Assembly: GCA_013141115.1 (NCBI GenBank)
Contig: JABFRP010000001.1
Span: forward strand, 852,376-916,375
DNA length: 64,000 nt
Source of the DNA: Ferruginibacter sp.
GTDB lineage: Bacteria; Bacteroidota; Bacteroidia; Chitinophagales; Chitinophagaceae
Direction of reading: 5' to 3'
Shown one piece after another: positions 43,043 through 52,025 of this stretch (position 1 is the stretch's first letter; the number at the start of each line of letters is the position of its first letter). A program made the position numbers and the translations under genes. Below the pieces are notes generated by a model. It did no database searches and had not been told where the DNA came from. It was given only the letters and a program-made list of their open reading frames with translations.

Positions 43043-45685
43043 TTATGGAATCAATAAAGTAGTTCCTTTTTTAGTAATCACTTTCCCAAAAATATCCACC
43101 GCCTGTACAATCCACACAAAAGCACCCTGTGGTTGCAATGCGCCGCTAATTTTACCATTCCAGCCTTTGCCTAATTCTTTGGTGGTAAAAACTTCCTGCC
43201 CGTATCGGTTATACACTTTAAAATAATTTAAATGATCTATACCAATGGGCAAAGGTTTTAAAATATCATTAATGCCATCGCCATTAGGGGTAAATGCTGT
43301 AGGTACAAATACATCAAAATTAGTTACCACTTTTATTACAACAATATCAGTGGCCACACAGCCATCTGCATTGGTTGTTTGCAAGGTAAAGGTTTCATCT
43401 TTTTTTAAACGGGCCACCGGGTTGGCAATAATTGCACTGCTTAAATTAGTAGCAGCAGACCATAAATAACTTCCACCACCACTACCATTAAGCTGAAAAT
43501 GCTGATCGTACAATGCAATAGTATCACGGCCTGCATTGGCAAAGGTTGCAACAACTATTACAGGTTTTGTTACACTGGTGCTGCAACCATTTGCGGTACT
43601 TACTGTAAGTTGTGCCGTATAGTTATTGGCAATAGTATACTGGTGCGATGGATTTGTAATAGCAGCACTACTATTATCTCCAAACTGCCAGTTGTAAATC
43701 ATGCTGCCAAAAGCGTTAGAAGAACTATTGCTGAAAACTGTTGGCTTATCAAGACAGGGATATTGGTAATCAAAAGCAGCAACTGGTTTGCTATCGATAA
43801 CAATTGGTTGAGTTATAGCAGCAGCCTTACAACCATGTGGCGAAGCCACCTGCAACTGAGCAGTATAATTGCCGTAATTAAGATAAGTATGTACGGGGTT
43901 TTGTAATACCGAAGAATCACCATCACCAAAAAACCATTTCCACTGCCCAACACCACTAACGGGGTTGGTACTGTTATCAGTAAACTGTACTGCCTGGTTT
44001 ATACAACCATTGGTTGGCAAAAAAACTGTTGAGGGCATTGTTTCAATATGCACCTGCTTTATTATGCTATCAGCATTGCAAACACCACTGGTAGAAATAA
44101 GCAGTTTTACGTTGTATATACCAACTGAGGCATAAGTGTGTACCGGGTTTAAAGCATTTGATGTGGGAGAGCCATCTCCAAAATACCAGGTACGGCTGGT
44201 AATATTGCCAATGGTCAATACGGTACTGTCGCTAAATTGCGTAGGTTGGTTTACACAGTTGCCTGCATAATCATAATCTACGGCAAACACATTATTAATG
44301 GTAATTGGTTTGGTAATAGTAAAGCTATCGGTAAGCGGTAGCCCACAAGCTGAGGCAGTACTTTTTACTGTTAGGGTAATATTATACGTACCTACTTTTT
44401 TAAAAGAATGGCTTATGGTTTGTCCTGAACCAAATGTTCCATCTCCAAAATCCCAATTCCAGCTAAGGTTACCTGATAGATCAGTAGTGCCGTTAAATTG
44501 TACATGGCAATCTACAAAGCTGTGGGTAAAATCAATATGGTTGGTTACATCGAAAAAGCTGGCGATGTAGGCGGGGAGGCCAGCCTTACATAACCTTCCG
44601 GCAAGATTTATAGACCCCAAAGAAAGATTGCACCCTGCGCCATAAACATCAGGGTTGTTTATAACACTGACAGATGGAGTAAGATTTGATGCTACAAAAA
44701 TCCTTTTATCAGGAGATAATTGTAATGCAGCAGGATAAAAAGGAGACGTATTGATAACAAATTTTGAGGCATTAATTGTTGCTGTACTACCCGAACTTAT
44801 ATCATATTGATTGATAGTTTGGTTTAAAGAAGTAGAAACGTATAAAAGCTTACTGTTTGGAGAAAATTCAATACCATAAATAAAAATGTAACCCGAAGTA
44901 TACCCCGTTAAATCAACTGGGTTAGAAAGCTTACCTGTGGTATTATCAAAATCAAATAACTCGGCCATGGCAACTGGCCAGGCTATAGCTACACATATTT
45001 TTTTTCCATCTGGAGAAGCTTTTATTGCTCCGGCACCAGAATATTGTGATGGATCAAATATATGAGATACCCCAACATCTGAAATTACCGGATTCGGATT
45101 TATACCGTTGCAATCAACCTTGTAAACCATAAACCGGTTATTATTAATCCCTTTGGTAATAACCCAATAATCGATTCCGTTTGCTGCTTTTACAGCAGTT
45201 AACCTTTCCGTAGAAGAGCTGCTTAGATTAATGTTTTTTTGTACTGTAATATTACCTAAACCACCATCTAATCGCATATCCACCAAAGAGTAATTATAGC
45301 CATTAACAAATGAATTTTCTACGCAATCAGCGGTGAAAATATAGTATAAATTTGTATCACCAGGATTGGGAATAATGATTGCAGATTGAGTAGAAGAGCT
45401 ATTACCTAAAAGACCAGTACCGTTCGGCATAGCCTGATGGTTTTTATTATAAACCGTTATACCATCAGTATAAAATAACAAACTGCCGGTTTTATTACAT
45501 ATACTAGCACATCCTTCATTGGTGTTTAAAATGCCATTAGTAAGTGGTTGAGGTGGGGTTACATTAAAATTAAGCCCGGCGCCTTCTCCAAAATACCAGA
45601 TATTACCTTGCTGAGCGTTGGTTGTATATGAAAAACAGATAAGCCCAATCCCTAAAACAATAAAAATTTTCTTTAAAGCATTCAT
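43043..45685 (-). CDS. T9SS-secreted PKD-repeat surface protein with N-terminal propeller
   Basis: The 880-residue protein has a signal peptide (about 1-24, ending TNAQ), a propeller-like N-terminal region (about 28-395: GNIWYFGEGAGLNFN, LLFYTDGITVYNKNHQAMPNGTGLLG, SPDGKKICVAIAW, LSPDKRIFVASN), four PKD modules (about 400-715, motifs WDFGDG, WYFGDG, WFFGDG, WQFGDN), an Ig-like segment (NAGRDTIALYDQ) and a gliding-type sorting domain (VPTAFTPNGDGINDILKPL, YNRYGQEVF, GAFVWIVQAVDIFGK). It should be exported by T9SS to the surface. It has no adjacent PorP/SprF gene, so it may use one encoded elsewhere. Confidence 0.86.
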   Translation of the reverse strand: MNALKKIFIVLGIGLICFSYTTNAQQGNIWYFGEGAGLNFNVTPPQPLTNGILNTNEGCASICNKTGSLLFYTDGITVYNKNHQAMPNGTGLLGNSSSTQSAIIIPNPGDTNLYYIFTADCVENSFVNGYNYSLVDMRLDGGLGNITVQKNINLSSSSTERLTAVKAANGIDYWVITKGINNNRFMVYKVDCNGINPNPVISDVGVSHIFDPSQYSGAGAIKASPDGKKICVAIAWPVAMAELFDFDNTTGKLSNPVDLTGYTSGYIFIYGIEFSPNSKLLYVSTSLNQTINQYDISSGSTATINASKFVINTSPFYPAALQLSPDKRIFVASNLTPSVSVINNPDVYGAGCNLSLGSINLAGRLCKAGLPAYIASFFDVTNHIDFTHSFVDCHVQFNGTTDLSGNLSWNWDFGDGTFGSGQTISHSFKKVGTYNITLTVKSTASACGLPLTDSFTITKPITINNVFAVDYDYAGNCVNQPTQFSDSTVLTIGNITSRTWYFGDGSPTSNALNPVHTYASVGIYNVKLLISTSGVCNADSIIKQVHIETMPSTVFLPTNGCINQAVQFTDNSTNPVSGVGQWKWFFGDGDSSVLQNPVHTYLNYGNYTAQLQVASPHGCKAAAITQPIVIDSKPVAAFDYQYPCLDKPTVFSNSSSNAFGSMIYNWQFGDNSSAAITNPSHQYTIANNYTAQLTVSTANGCSTSVTKPVIVVATFANAGRDTIALYDQHFQLNGSGGGSYLWSAATNLSSAIIANPVARLKKDETFTLQTTNADGCVATDIVVIKVVTNFDVFVPTAFTPNGDGINDILKPLPIGIDHLNYFKVYNRYGQEVFTTKELGKGWNGKISGALQPQGAFVWIVQAVDIFGKVITKKGTTLLIP

Positions 45686-45805
45686 AAGGTAAATAACTAT
45701 AATGTAAAATAATAAATATTGGCTACACTATTGTCTTTTTATCCAGTATTTTTCATGTAAGTAATTAATATTTGTAATAATAAACGATAGAGCATAGATC
45801 GTAAA

Positions 45806-46333
45806 TTAAATTTTACCTACCCCTTTCAAAAACTCCCTCGCCCTAACTTTTAGTGCCGCAGTAAAACAAGGCGATTGGTCTTCAATAATTAATTTTATCT
45901 CGGGGATGATCTCCGGGTATTGTTTGGCCAAATTGGTTAAGACGGTTAAAGCGAATGCTTTTACAGCAATAGCTTCAGTTGGGCTTTCTACATATTTAAA
46001 ACAAAGGTCCATTATTGGTCCTTGGTATTTTTCAGGAATATCAATATCCTGCAACAAACGAATACTGTTACGTTTTACGGCATTGTGTAAATTAGGTTGT
46101 TGTAAATTTTTTATTAAAGCGGCCCAATGCTTTTTTATAAATTCCGGATGGGCTATTACACAGTAACTTACGGGCCAGCCTGCCCTTTGCACTACACGGT
46201 ATTCATCATGTAAAAATAAATTAAACAGCTCATCAAAGCGTTGTTGCGATGCGCCTACCCATTGTACAATATTGCTGCATTGTGCTTTGGAATGCTCTTT
46301 TAAGATTGCTTCTTTTAAGTTAAAGATTGGCAT
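45806..46333 (-). CDS. HEAT-repeat-like helical protein
   Basis: The 175-residue cytosolic protein is almost all alpha-helical, with paired helices typical of HEAT repeats: QRFDELFNLFLHD, RVVQRAGWPVSYCVIAHPEF, NLHNAVKRNSIRLLQDIDIP, TEAIAVKAFALTVLTNLAKQYPEIIPEIKLIIED. No catalytic residues are visible. Related short proteins in Bacteroidota are unassigned and presumably bind protein or nucleic acid. Its upstream gap (46334-46412) consists of a dispersed AATTCGTGTAATT-type phrase, not a clear promoter. Confidence 0.65.
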   Translation of the reverse strand: MPIFNLKEAILKEHSKAQCSNIVQWVGASQQRFDELFNLFLHDEYRVVQRAGWPVSYCVIAHPEFIKKHWAALIKNLQQPNLHNAVKRNSIRLLQDIDIPEKYQGPIMDLCFKYVESPTEAIAVKAFALTVLTNLAKQYPEIIPEIKLIIEDQSPCFTAALKVRAREFLKGVGKI

Positions 46334-46412
46334 GATTTCACTAATTTAAACGAATTACACGAATTGAAAAATCAGTACCAATCTGTTTAATCCGTGTCAT
46401 CAGTGTTCTATC
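46334..46412. repeat. Dispersed AATTCGTGTAATT / GACACGGATTAAACAGATT phrase
   Basis: The whole 79-base gap reads, on the minus strand, as a chain of near-repeats: CACTGATGACACGG, ATTAAACAGATT, then AATTCGTGTAATTCG (46365-46351) and AAATTAGTG. I recall similar phrases dispersed in many Bacteroidota genomes. A second match to AATTCGTGTAATT lies at 62152-62164 inside yggS. Confidence 0.5.
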
Positions 46413-47498
46413 CTAAAATGTTATTGCATTCAACCTAAACTTACCATTACTATATTCCAAAGAAGGCATGGGGAATTTTACAATGTTCAGAATATTCAGT
46501 GCTACTTTAATGCCTTTTTTGTTGGTTTTAATTTTTGTAAGATCAATATCAGGTGCCAGATACCATTGGCGGTAGCGTTTAATATTGGTACGGTTAAAAA
46601 TTATATTACCATTATCATCTTTACCAATATTTTCGTTGGCACCAAATAAACCTTCGGCACCGGTACCTACTGATAACTGCAACCAAGCAGGTAAATTACT
46701 TTTGGGGAAGAAGGATTTAAGATTGGCACTCAGCCAATAAGTTTGTCCGTTATAATCTTTTAAAAAACGTTCGGCCGTGCTGCTGCCAAAAATTTTATTG
46801 CTGCGTTGGTTCAAAACCGGGTCGTTATAAAATTTACGGTGAAAAGAAAATTTGAATTGAATACGTTGTTCATCCCAGGCCAGTTCCTGCGCTACCAACA
46901 TACCGCTGCCTAAAATATTGGCGCTAAAATCGCCCCAACTCCAGCCCCATTCTTTACTAAAACCATCCAGGGTTTCAATTACTGTTTGATAAAAAGCACC
47001 ACTCATACCGCCGATCCAGATTCTTTTTTTACGGTCGATACCTGTCCAGCGCCATAGCTCCATGCTGGCCTTGCTTTCGGCATAAGCACTGTAAGCATGG
47101 CCAATCTTATCAATTTGTTTCCACTCTTTATTATCGTTAAAAGAATGAAGATTTGTTTGCGGATAATTTTTATACCAGGCCGAATATAATCCCACCATGG
47201 CACCGCTGTACCCAATGATGTTGGTGGCGGTAATTATTTTTATACGGCGTTGTTTCTTTTCTTTAGGCAGATAACTATAATCGTTTGCTGTGGAAACTAA
47301 ACTTACAAGTCTTCCTTGCAATGCGTAAGAGACTTTTTTTACAGTATCTGCATTAAGTGAATCTTGTGCCTGAGAAACAATAGAAATAATAAGTAGAAAG
47401 CAAAAGCTCAATAAAGCTTTCGCTGTACAAGAGTGTCCCTCGTTCCTCGGGATAAACTTTGCCAATAAAGTTGAACTATGGACTGAAGTTTGGTTCAT
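46413..47498 (-). CDS. DUF2279 (YfiM-like) protein with repeat-derived N-terminus
   Basis: The 361-residue protein matches DUF2279: DKIGHAYSAYAESKASMELWRWTGIDRKKRIWIGGMSGAFYQTVIETLDGFSKEWGWSWGDFSANI-type membrane-proximal helices (about 135-200), followed by a soluble region ending LEYSNGKFRLNAITF. Family members include outer-membrane-associated YfiM; the function is unknown. A hydrophobic signal-like segment ends ISIVSQAQ at about residue 45, but the residues before it (about 9-33) are encoded by the dispersed 73-bp element at 47402-47474. The true translation start may therefore differ; TTG codons inside the element are alternatives. Confidence 0.78.
   Translation of the reverse strand: MNQTSVHSSTLLAKFIPRNEGHSCTAKALLSFCFLLIISIVSQAQDSLNADTVKKVSYALQGRLVSLVSTANDYSYLPKEKKQRRIKIITATNIIGYSGAMVGLYSAWYKNYPQTNLHSFNDNKEWKQIDKIGHAYSAYAESKASMELWRWTGIDRKKRIWIGGMSGAFYQTVIETLDGFSKEWGWSWGDFSANILGSGMLVAQELAWDEQRIQFKFSFHRKFYNDPVLNQRSNKIFGSSTAERFLKDYNGQTYWLSANLKSFFPKSNLPAWLQLSVGTGAEGLFGANENIGKDDNGNIIFNRTNIKRYRQWYLAPDIDLTKIKTNKKGIKVALNILNIVKFPMPSLEYSNGKFRLNAITF
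47402..47474 (-). repeat. Dispersed repeat, about 73 bp, copy 2, inside coding sequence
   Basis: The reverse complement matches 4361-4433. It lies within the 5' end of the DUF2279 gene and encodes part of the region before the signal-peptide core. Confidence 0.75.
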
Positions 47499-47579
47499 AA
47501 AAAAACAAAAATAACCTATCTCTTGTTATGGAGATACGAAAAAAGCAGGAGAAGAGATGTGCAGATAAAAGGAGGCTAT

Positions 47580-48029
47580 TTAAAATTTAGGTATTACGGC
47601 AACTTTTTTCTTTTTACTTAGTATAGAAGTAATAATATCCTTTGCAATAACGTTGGATAACTTGTTGTCCTGTTCCCATTGTTTATCACGCTGTTCTATT
47701 TGCGCTGCAGTTAAAGGGTAATTGGGCCAGCTCATCAATTGGTTATTAGGTCTTGCATAATTCAACTTTAAATGATCCCACTTTTGCTTTTCTTTTTTGA
47801 ATTGGCGATAGGCAATTAAAGGATCTGGTGGTATAGAAAAGCATTCCAGTGGTCTTGAAGACACATAATTTACATATTCGTGATAATGCGCCAGCACATC
47901 TGGGATTTTGGGACAAAAATTTGGACAGCATTGTGAATACCCTGCAAAACGAAATGTCAGCAGTATAAAAAAGCAGAGAAAAGCTTTTAAAACCACTGGG
48001 TATAAATATTTGCAATTAATCAAAGTCAT
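47580..48029 (-). CDS. Small secreted protein of unknown function
   Basis: I do not recognise a family. The 149-residue product has an N-terminal hydrophobic export signal (about 14-32: VLKAFLCFFILLTFRFAGYSQ) and then a Cys-rich start (CCPNFCPK, later LECF), followed by helical, Lys- and Gln-rich sequence (AYRQFKKEKQKWDHLKL, AAQIEQRDKQWEQDNKL) and a basic C-terminus. The cysteines suggest disulfide bonds in the periplasm. A TAAATTTG box on the minus strand (48041-48034) lies immediately before the ATG, so the leader would be extremely short if this box is used. The DUF2279 gene follows 81 bases downstream. Confidence 0.6.
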   Translation of the reverse strand: MTLINCKYLYPVVLKAFLCFFILLTFRFAGYSQCCPNFCPKIPDVLAHYHEYVNYVSSRPLECFSIPPDPLIAYRQFKKEKQKWDHLKLNYARPNNQLMSWPNYPLTAAQIEQRDKQWEQDNKLSNVIAKDIITSILSKKKKVAVIPKF

Positions 48030-48072
48030 AAAACAAATTTACAAAATTTGCTTTAATGAAGCGTTAAACATT

Positions 48073-48080
48073 TATTTTTG
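48073..48080 (+). promoter_or_regulatory. Candidate promoter for the phosphosugar mutase gene
   Basis: TATTTTTG fits TAnnTTTG. A TTTG at 48047-48050 lies 22 bases upstream as a possible -33 element. The ATG follows 20 bases downstream. Confidence 0.5.
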
Positions 48081-48100
48081 GACTATATAAATATTAAAAT

Positions 48101-49825
48101 ATGGAAGCAACCACCCTTAAAAAAATTAACGACTGGCTTACCGGCAATTACGAGCAATCGGTTAAAGATGAAATTACAAAGCTGCAACAAGATAACCCTG
48201 CGGAGCTGGAAGACTCCTTTTACAGAAATTTAGAATTTGGTACCGGTGGCCTGCGTGGTGTTATGGGTATTGGCACCAACCGCATGAACAAATATACTGT
48301 GGGTATGGCCACACAGGGCTTTGCTAATTATTTAAAAAAATCTTTTACAGGAGAGGTGAGTGTGGCTATTGCACATGATTGCAGAAATAATGGCCGTTTT
48401 TTTGCCGAAACCACTGCCAATATTTTTGCCGCCAATGGTATAAAAGTATATTTATTTGAAGCCTTGCGCCCTACACCTGAGTTAAGTTTTGCTATACGTA
48501 AATTAGGTTGCCAGGCCGGTGTAGTGCTTACTGCATCGCATAACCCAAAAGAATACAACGGCTATAAAGCTTATTGGAACGATGGGGCACAATTGGTGCC
48601 GCCACACGATAAAAATGTAATTGTGGAAGTGGAAAAAATTGCCAGTGTGGATGAAGTAAAATGGAACGGTGGCGAAGCAAATATTTTTCCATTAGGAAAA
48701 GATTTGGATAATGCATACCTGGATATGGTAAAAACATTATCCGTATATCCTGATGTGTGTGCAGCACAGCACGATCTTAAAATTGTATATACACCCATAC
48801 ATGGCACAGGTATAACATTGGTACCTGCGGTATTGGAACGTTTTGGTTTTACCAACGTTACCATTGTTACCGAGCAGGCAACACCCGATGGTAATTTTCC
48901 TACAGTGGTGTATCCTAACCCAGAAGAAAAAGAAACCATGGGTATTGGATTGCAAAAAGCAAAAGAGTTGGATGCCGATATTTTATTAGGTACCGATCCT
49001 GATGCTGACCGTGTAGCCATTGGTGTAAAAAACAGTAAAGGCGAATGGATATTGATGAATGGCAACCAAACTGCTGTGCTTGCTTTTAATTATATGATAG
49101 AGGCAAGAAAAGTAAAAGGCATTGCACAGCCCAATGATATGGTGGTGAAAACAATTGTTACTACCGATATGATCGATGGCATTGCTAAAGCAAACAATAT
49201 TGCCTGCTACAATGTGCTTACCGGCTTTAAATGGATAGCTGCCATGATAAAAGATAAAGAAGGCAAAGAAAATTATGTGGTGGGTGGCGAAGAAAGTTTT
49301 GGATTGATGATCGGTGATAAAGTAAGGGATAAAGATGCCATAAGTGCCGTAGCCTTACTTTGCGAAATGGCCGCTTACGAAAAAAATAAAGGCCGCAGTT
49401 TATACGATAAGATGATTGACATGTACCTGCAATATGGTTTGTACAAAGAGGATTTAGTAAGCATTACTAAAAAAGGTATGAATGGTGCGGCAGAAATTGC
49501 TGCCATGATGAAAGGGTATAGGGATAATCCACCAGCAATTTTGGATGGTGTTGCAGTAAATGAATTATTGGATTATGAAATGCAAACCGGTAAAAATTTA
49601 ACTACCGGTGATAGTTGGACAATTGATCTGCCCAAAAGTAATGTGCTGCAATTTGTATTAGCAGATGGCAGTAAAATTTCTGCAAGACCAAGCGGTACCG
49701 AGCCTAAAATTAAATTCTATTTTAGTGTAAAAGGCGAATTGAAAAACATTGCCGAATTTGAAGCTGCCGAAAAATCACTGGATGATAAAATAGCAAGGAT
49801 TGTGAAAGAGATGGAATTGAAATAA
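48101..49825 (+). CDS. Phosphoglucomutase/phosphomannomutase-family enzyme
   Basis: The 574-residue alpha-D-phosphohexomutase interconverts sugar 1- and 6-phosphates in the cytosol. It shows the active-site phosphoserine loop TASHNPKEYNGYK (Ser146), the Mg2+ loop DPDADR, the sugar-binding GGEESFG and the phosphate-binding RPSGTEPKIKFY near the C-terminus. The length and N-terminal FGTGGLRGVMGIGTNRMN match the PGM2-like type, which favours glucose or pentose phosphates over mannose, although specificity cannot be fixed from sequence. It is transcribed alone and ends at the hairpin 49837-49867. Confidence 0.92.
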   Translation: MEATTLKKINDWLTGNYEQSVKDEITKLQQDNPAELEDSFYRNLEFGTGGLRGVMGIGTNRMNKYTVGMATQGFANYLKKSFTGEVSVAIAHDCRNNGRFFAETTANIFAANGIKVYLFEALRPTPELSFAIRKLGCQAGVVLTASHNPKEYNGYKAYWNDGAQLVPPHDKNVIVEVEKIASVDEVKWNGGEANIFPLGKDLDNAYLDMVKTLSVYPDVCAAQHDLKIVYTPIHGTGITLVPAVLERFGFTNVTIVTEQATPDGNFPTVVYPNPEEKETMGIGLQKAKELDADILLGTDPDADRVAIGVKNSKGEWILMNGNQTAVLAFNYMIEARKVKGIAQPNDMVVKTIVTTDMIDGIAKANNIACYNVLTGFKWIAAMIKDKEGKENYVVGGEESFGLMIGDKVRDKDAISAVALLCEMAAYEKNKGRSLYDKMIDMYLQYGLYKEDLVSITKKGMNGAAEIAAMMKGYRDNPPAILDGVAVNELLDYEMQTGKNLTTGDSWTIDLPKSNVLQFVLADGSKISARPSGTEPKIKFYFSVKGELKNIAEFEAAEKSLDDKIARIVKEMELK

Positions 49826-49836
49826 ATTTTTAATTG

Positions 49837-49867
49837 ATCAGTCGGCTTTACGCCGACTGATTTTTTT
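49837..49867 (+). terminator. Terminator after the mutase gene
   Basis: A 10-bp stem (ATCAGTCGGC / GCCGACTGAT) with loop TTTAC and a following T run. Confidence 0.9.
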
Positions 49868-49880
49868 AAACTAACTGCAA

Positions 49881-51947
49881 ATGAAAAAGATCTTTACCCT
49901 CTCCTTAATTTTACTACCGGCACTACTTTTTTCTCAAACCGATCTTCGTGCCAAAACAATTACGCTCCGCCGCTTCTTAGAGCAACAGCACTACAAACCG
50001 GTACAATGGAATGATACTTCTTCAGCCATGCTATACAATAAATGGATGGAGGAACTGGATGATGAAAAAATATTTTTCACCCAAAAAGAAATGGCAGTTA
50101 TTGAATCTTTTAAAACAAAGCTGGATGATGAACTTTTGGGTAAAAGCTGGAGTTTTTTTAGCCAGTTTGCTGCCGCCTACAAATTGCGTTTGCAAAAAAC
50201 AGACAGCCTGATAAAAGTACTTATTGCAAAGCCTTTTGATTTTACAAAACCTGATAATATTGTATTGCCCTTTGCCAGCTTTTCTGCCAACGAAACAGAA
50301 TTTGCCTTGCGCTGGCAGCGGTATTTAAAATGGCGGGTGCTGCAGCAAATTGCACAAAAAGTATCCGACTCCAACGGGCCCGATACTAAACTGCCAGCCA
50401 ATTTTGTAAAGCTGGAAATTGAGGCAAGGGAAAAGATCAGGCAGAAAGAATTGTTATACATCAAAAATTTATTGTCGACACCGGCAGAATTTATACATGA
50501 GCTGGAAGACGAATACCTTAACTGTATTGCCTGGTGTTACGATCCGCATACCAATTACATGAACCAGCGGGAGAAAAAAGAATTTGATACCGAAATGAGT
50601 GCTACGGAGTATAGTGCGGGCCTGGATCTGGAAGAAGATGAAAAAGGAGATAAGACCATCAGTTATTTGCAACCCGGCGGCAGTGCATGGCGCAGTGGCC
50701 AATTGCATAAAGGCGATGTGATCACCAGCATAAAAACAGAAGGTAAAGAAAAAGTGGTTTCCGAAATTTCGGAAGAAGAACTTACGGGTTATTTAAATGG
50801 TAATAATGAAGCCGATGTGGAAGTAACTGTTCGTACTGCTGCAGGCGAAACTAAAACCACCACATTGCACAAAGAAAAAGTAACGGATGATGAAGGCATT
50901 GTAAAAAGTTATGTGTTGCATGGCAAGCAAAATATTGGTTACATTAATTTGCCGGGTTTTTACAGCAGGGAAGATGAAGCAGCCAGTAATGATAATATTA
51001 ATTATGATGGATGTGCCAATGATGTAAGCAAAGAAATTGTAAAGCTGCGGAAAGATACTATTGCCGGATTAATTCTGGACCTGCGTTTTAATGGTGGTGG
51101 CAGCATGTGGGAAGCCATGCAACTGGCGGGTATTTTTATTGATATTGGCCCCGTGGCATCGGTAAAAGATAAAACGGCTAAAGTGCAGTTTTTAAAAGAT
51201 CCCAACAGGGGTACGGTATATGATGGTCCGTTAATTGTGCTGATAAATGGTGCCAGTGCAAGTGCCAGCGAATTTGTTAGTGCGGTATTGCAGGATTATA
51301 ACAGGGCATTAATTGTTGGCGGCACTACATATGGTAAAGGCACAGCACAGCAAGTATTGCCATTGGATACCATTAAAATGGATGCCTCAAAAAAATACGA
51401 AGATTTTGTAAAAGTTACGCTGAGTAAATTTTACCGGGTTAATGGCAGCACCACACAATGGAAAGGCGTAGTGCCGGATATTGTATTGCCCGATTTATAT
51501 GCCATGGATGATTATAAAGAAAAAAGTAATGTCAGTGCATTACTGCCCGATATCAGTAAGCCGGGAACCTATCAACCATTGCCTGCATTACCAGTTGCAG
51601 CGCTGGCAGCAAAAAGTAAACAGCGTACCGATGCCAATGATTATTTTAAAAGCATCAGCAATTTTACCAGTTGGATGGCACAGGTAAAAAAAGAAAGAAA
51701 CATCAGCCTGCAATGGGCTGCGTATGCGGCACAGTTTACCACAACTATTAAAATGTATAAACAGTTTGAGGAAGAAAGAAATGCTAGTAGCAATATTGTA
51801 TTCACTAATAACGGTTTCGACTGGCAACGAATTTTACAATCCACCCAGCGAAGTAAAGATATTAATGACACGTATTTGAATCAACTTAAAAAAGATGAAA
51901 CACTGGCAGAGGCTTTTCAAATTCTGCTGGACTGGAATAGTAAATAA
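49881..51947 (+). CDS. Carboxy-terminal processing (tail-specific) protease, S41 family
   Basis: The 688-residue protein has a signal peptide (about 1-18) and the Prc/Tsp layout: an N-terminal helical domain (about 25-235), a PDZ domain (about 245-335, with LQPGGSAWRSGQLHKGDVITSI), the S41 core with GLILDLRFNGGG and the catalytic dyad Ser461 (in ASASASE) and Lys486 (in YGKGTAQ), and a C-terminal DUF3340-like helical region. It would cleave periplasmic proteins from their C-termini. The Ser-Lys spacing of 25 is the same as in E. coli Prc. The upstream terminator leaves little room for a promoter (about 14 bases), so read-through is possible. Confidence 0.9.
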   Translation: MKKIFTLSLILLPALLFSQTDLRAKTITLRRFLEQQHYKPVQWNDTSSAMLYNKWMEELDDEKIFFTQKEMAVIESFKTKLDDELLGKSWSFFSQFAAAYKLRLQKTDSLIKVLIAKPFDFTKPDNIVLPFASFSANETEFALRWQRYLKWRVLQQIAQKVSDSNGPDTKLPANFVKLEIEAREKIRQKELLYIKNLLSTPAEFIHELEDEYLNCIAWCYDPHTNYMNQREKKEFDTEMSATEYSAGLDLEEDEKGDKTISYLQPGGSAWRSGQLHKGDVITSIKTEGKEKVVSEISEEELTGYLNGNNEADVEVTVRTAAGETKTTTLHKEKVTDDEGIVKSYVLHGKQNIGYINLPGFYSREDEAASNDNINYDGCANDVSKEIVKLRKDTIAGLILDLRFNGGGSMWEAMQLAGIFIDIGPVASVKDKTAKVQFLKDPNRGTVYDGPLIVLINGASASASEFVSAVLQDYNRALIVGGTTYGKGTAQQVLPLDTIKMDASKKYEDFVKVTLSKFYRVNGSTTQWKGVVPDIVLPDLYAMDDYKEKSNVSALLPDISKPGTYQPLPALPVAALAAKSKQRTDANDYFKSISNFTSWMAQVKKERNISLQWAAYAAQFTTTIKMYKQFEEERNASSNIVFTNNGFDWQRILQSTQRSKDINDTYLNQLKKDETLAEAFQILLDWNSK

Positions 51948-52025
51948 TTATTGCAGCATTTTTTAACTTGATGTGCAACTTTAATTAAATATATTTTATC
52001 TTCATTGCAATTAAAACAACCCGAT

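Noticed and set aside
43499..43906. 135-codon open frame opposite PKD modules
   Set aside because: Cys-rich composition arises from antisense reading of PKD-coding DNA; no start context.
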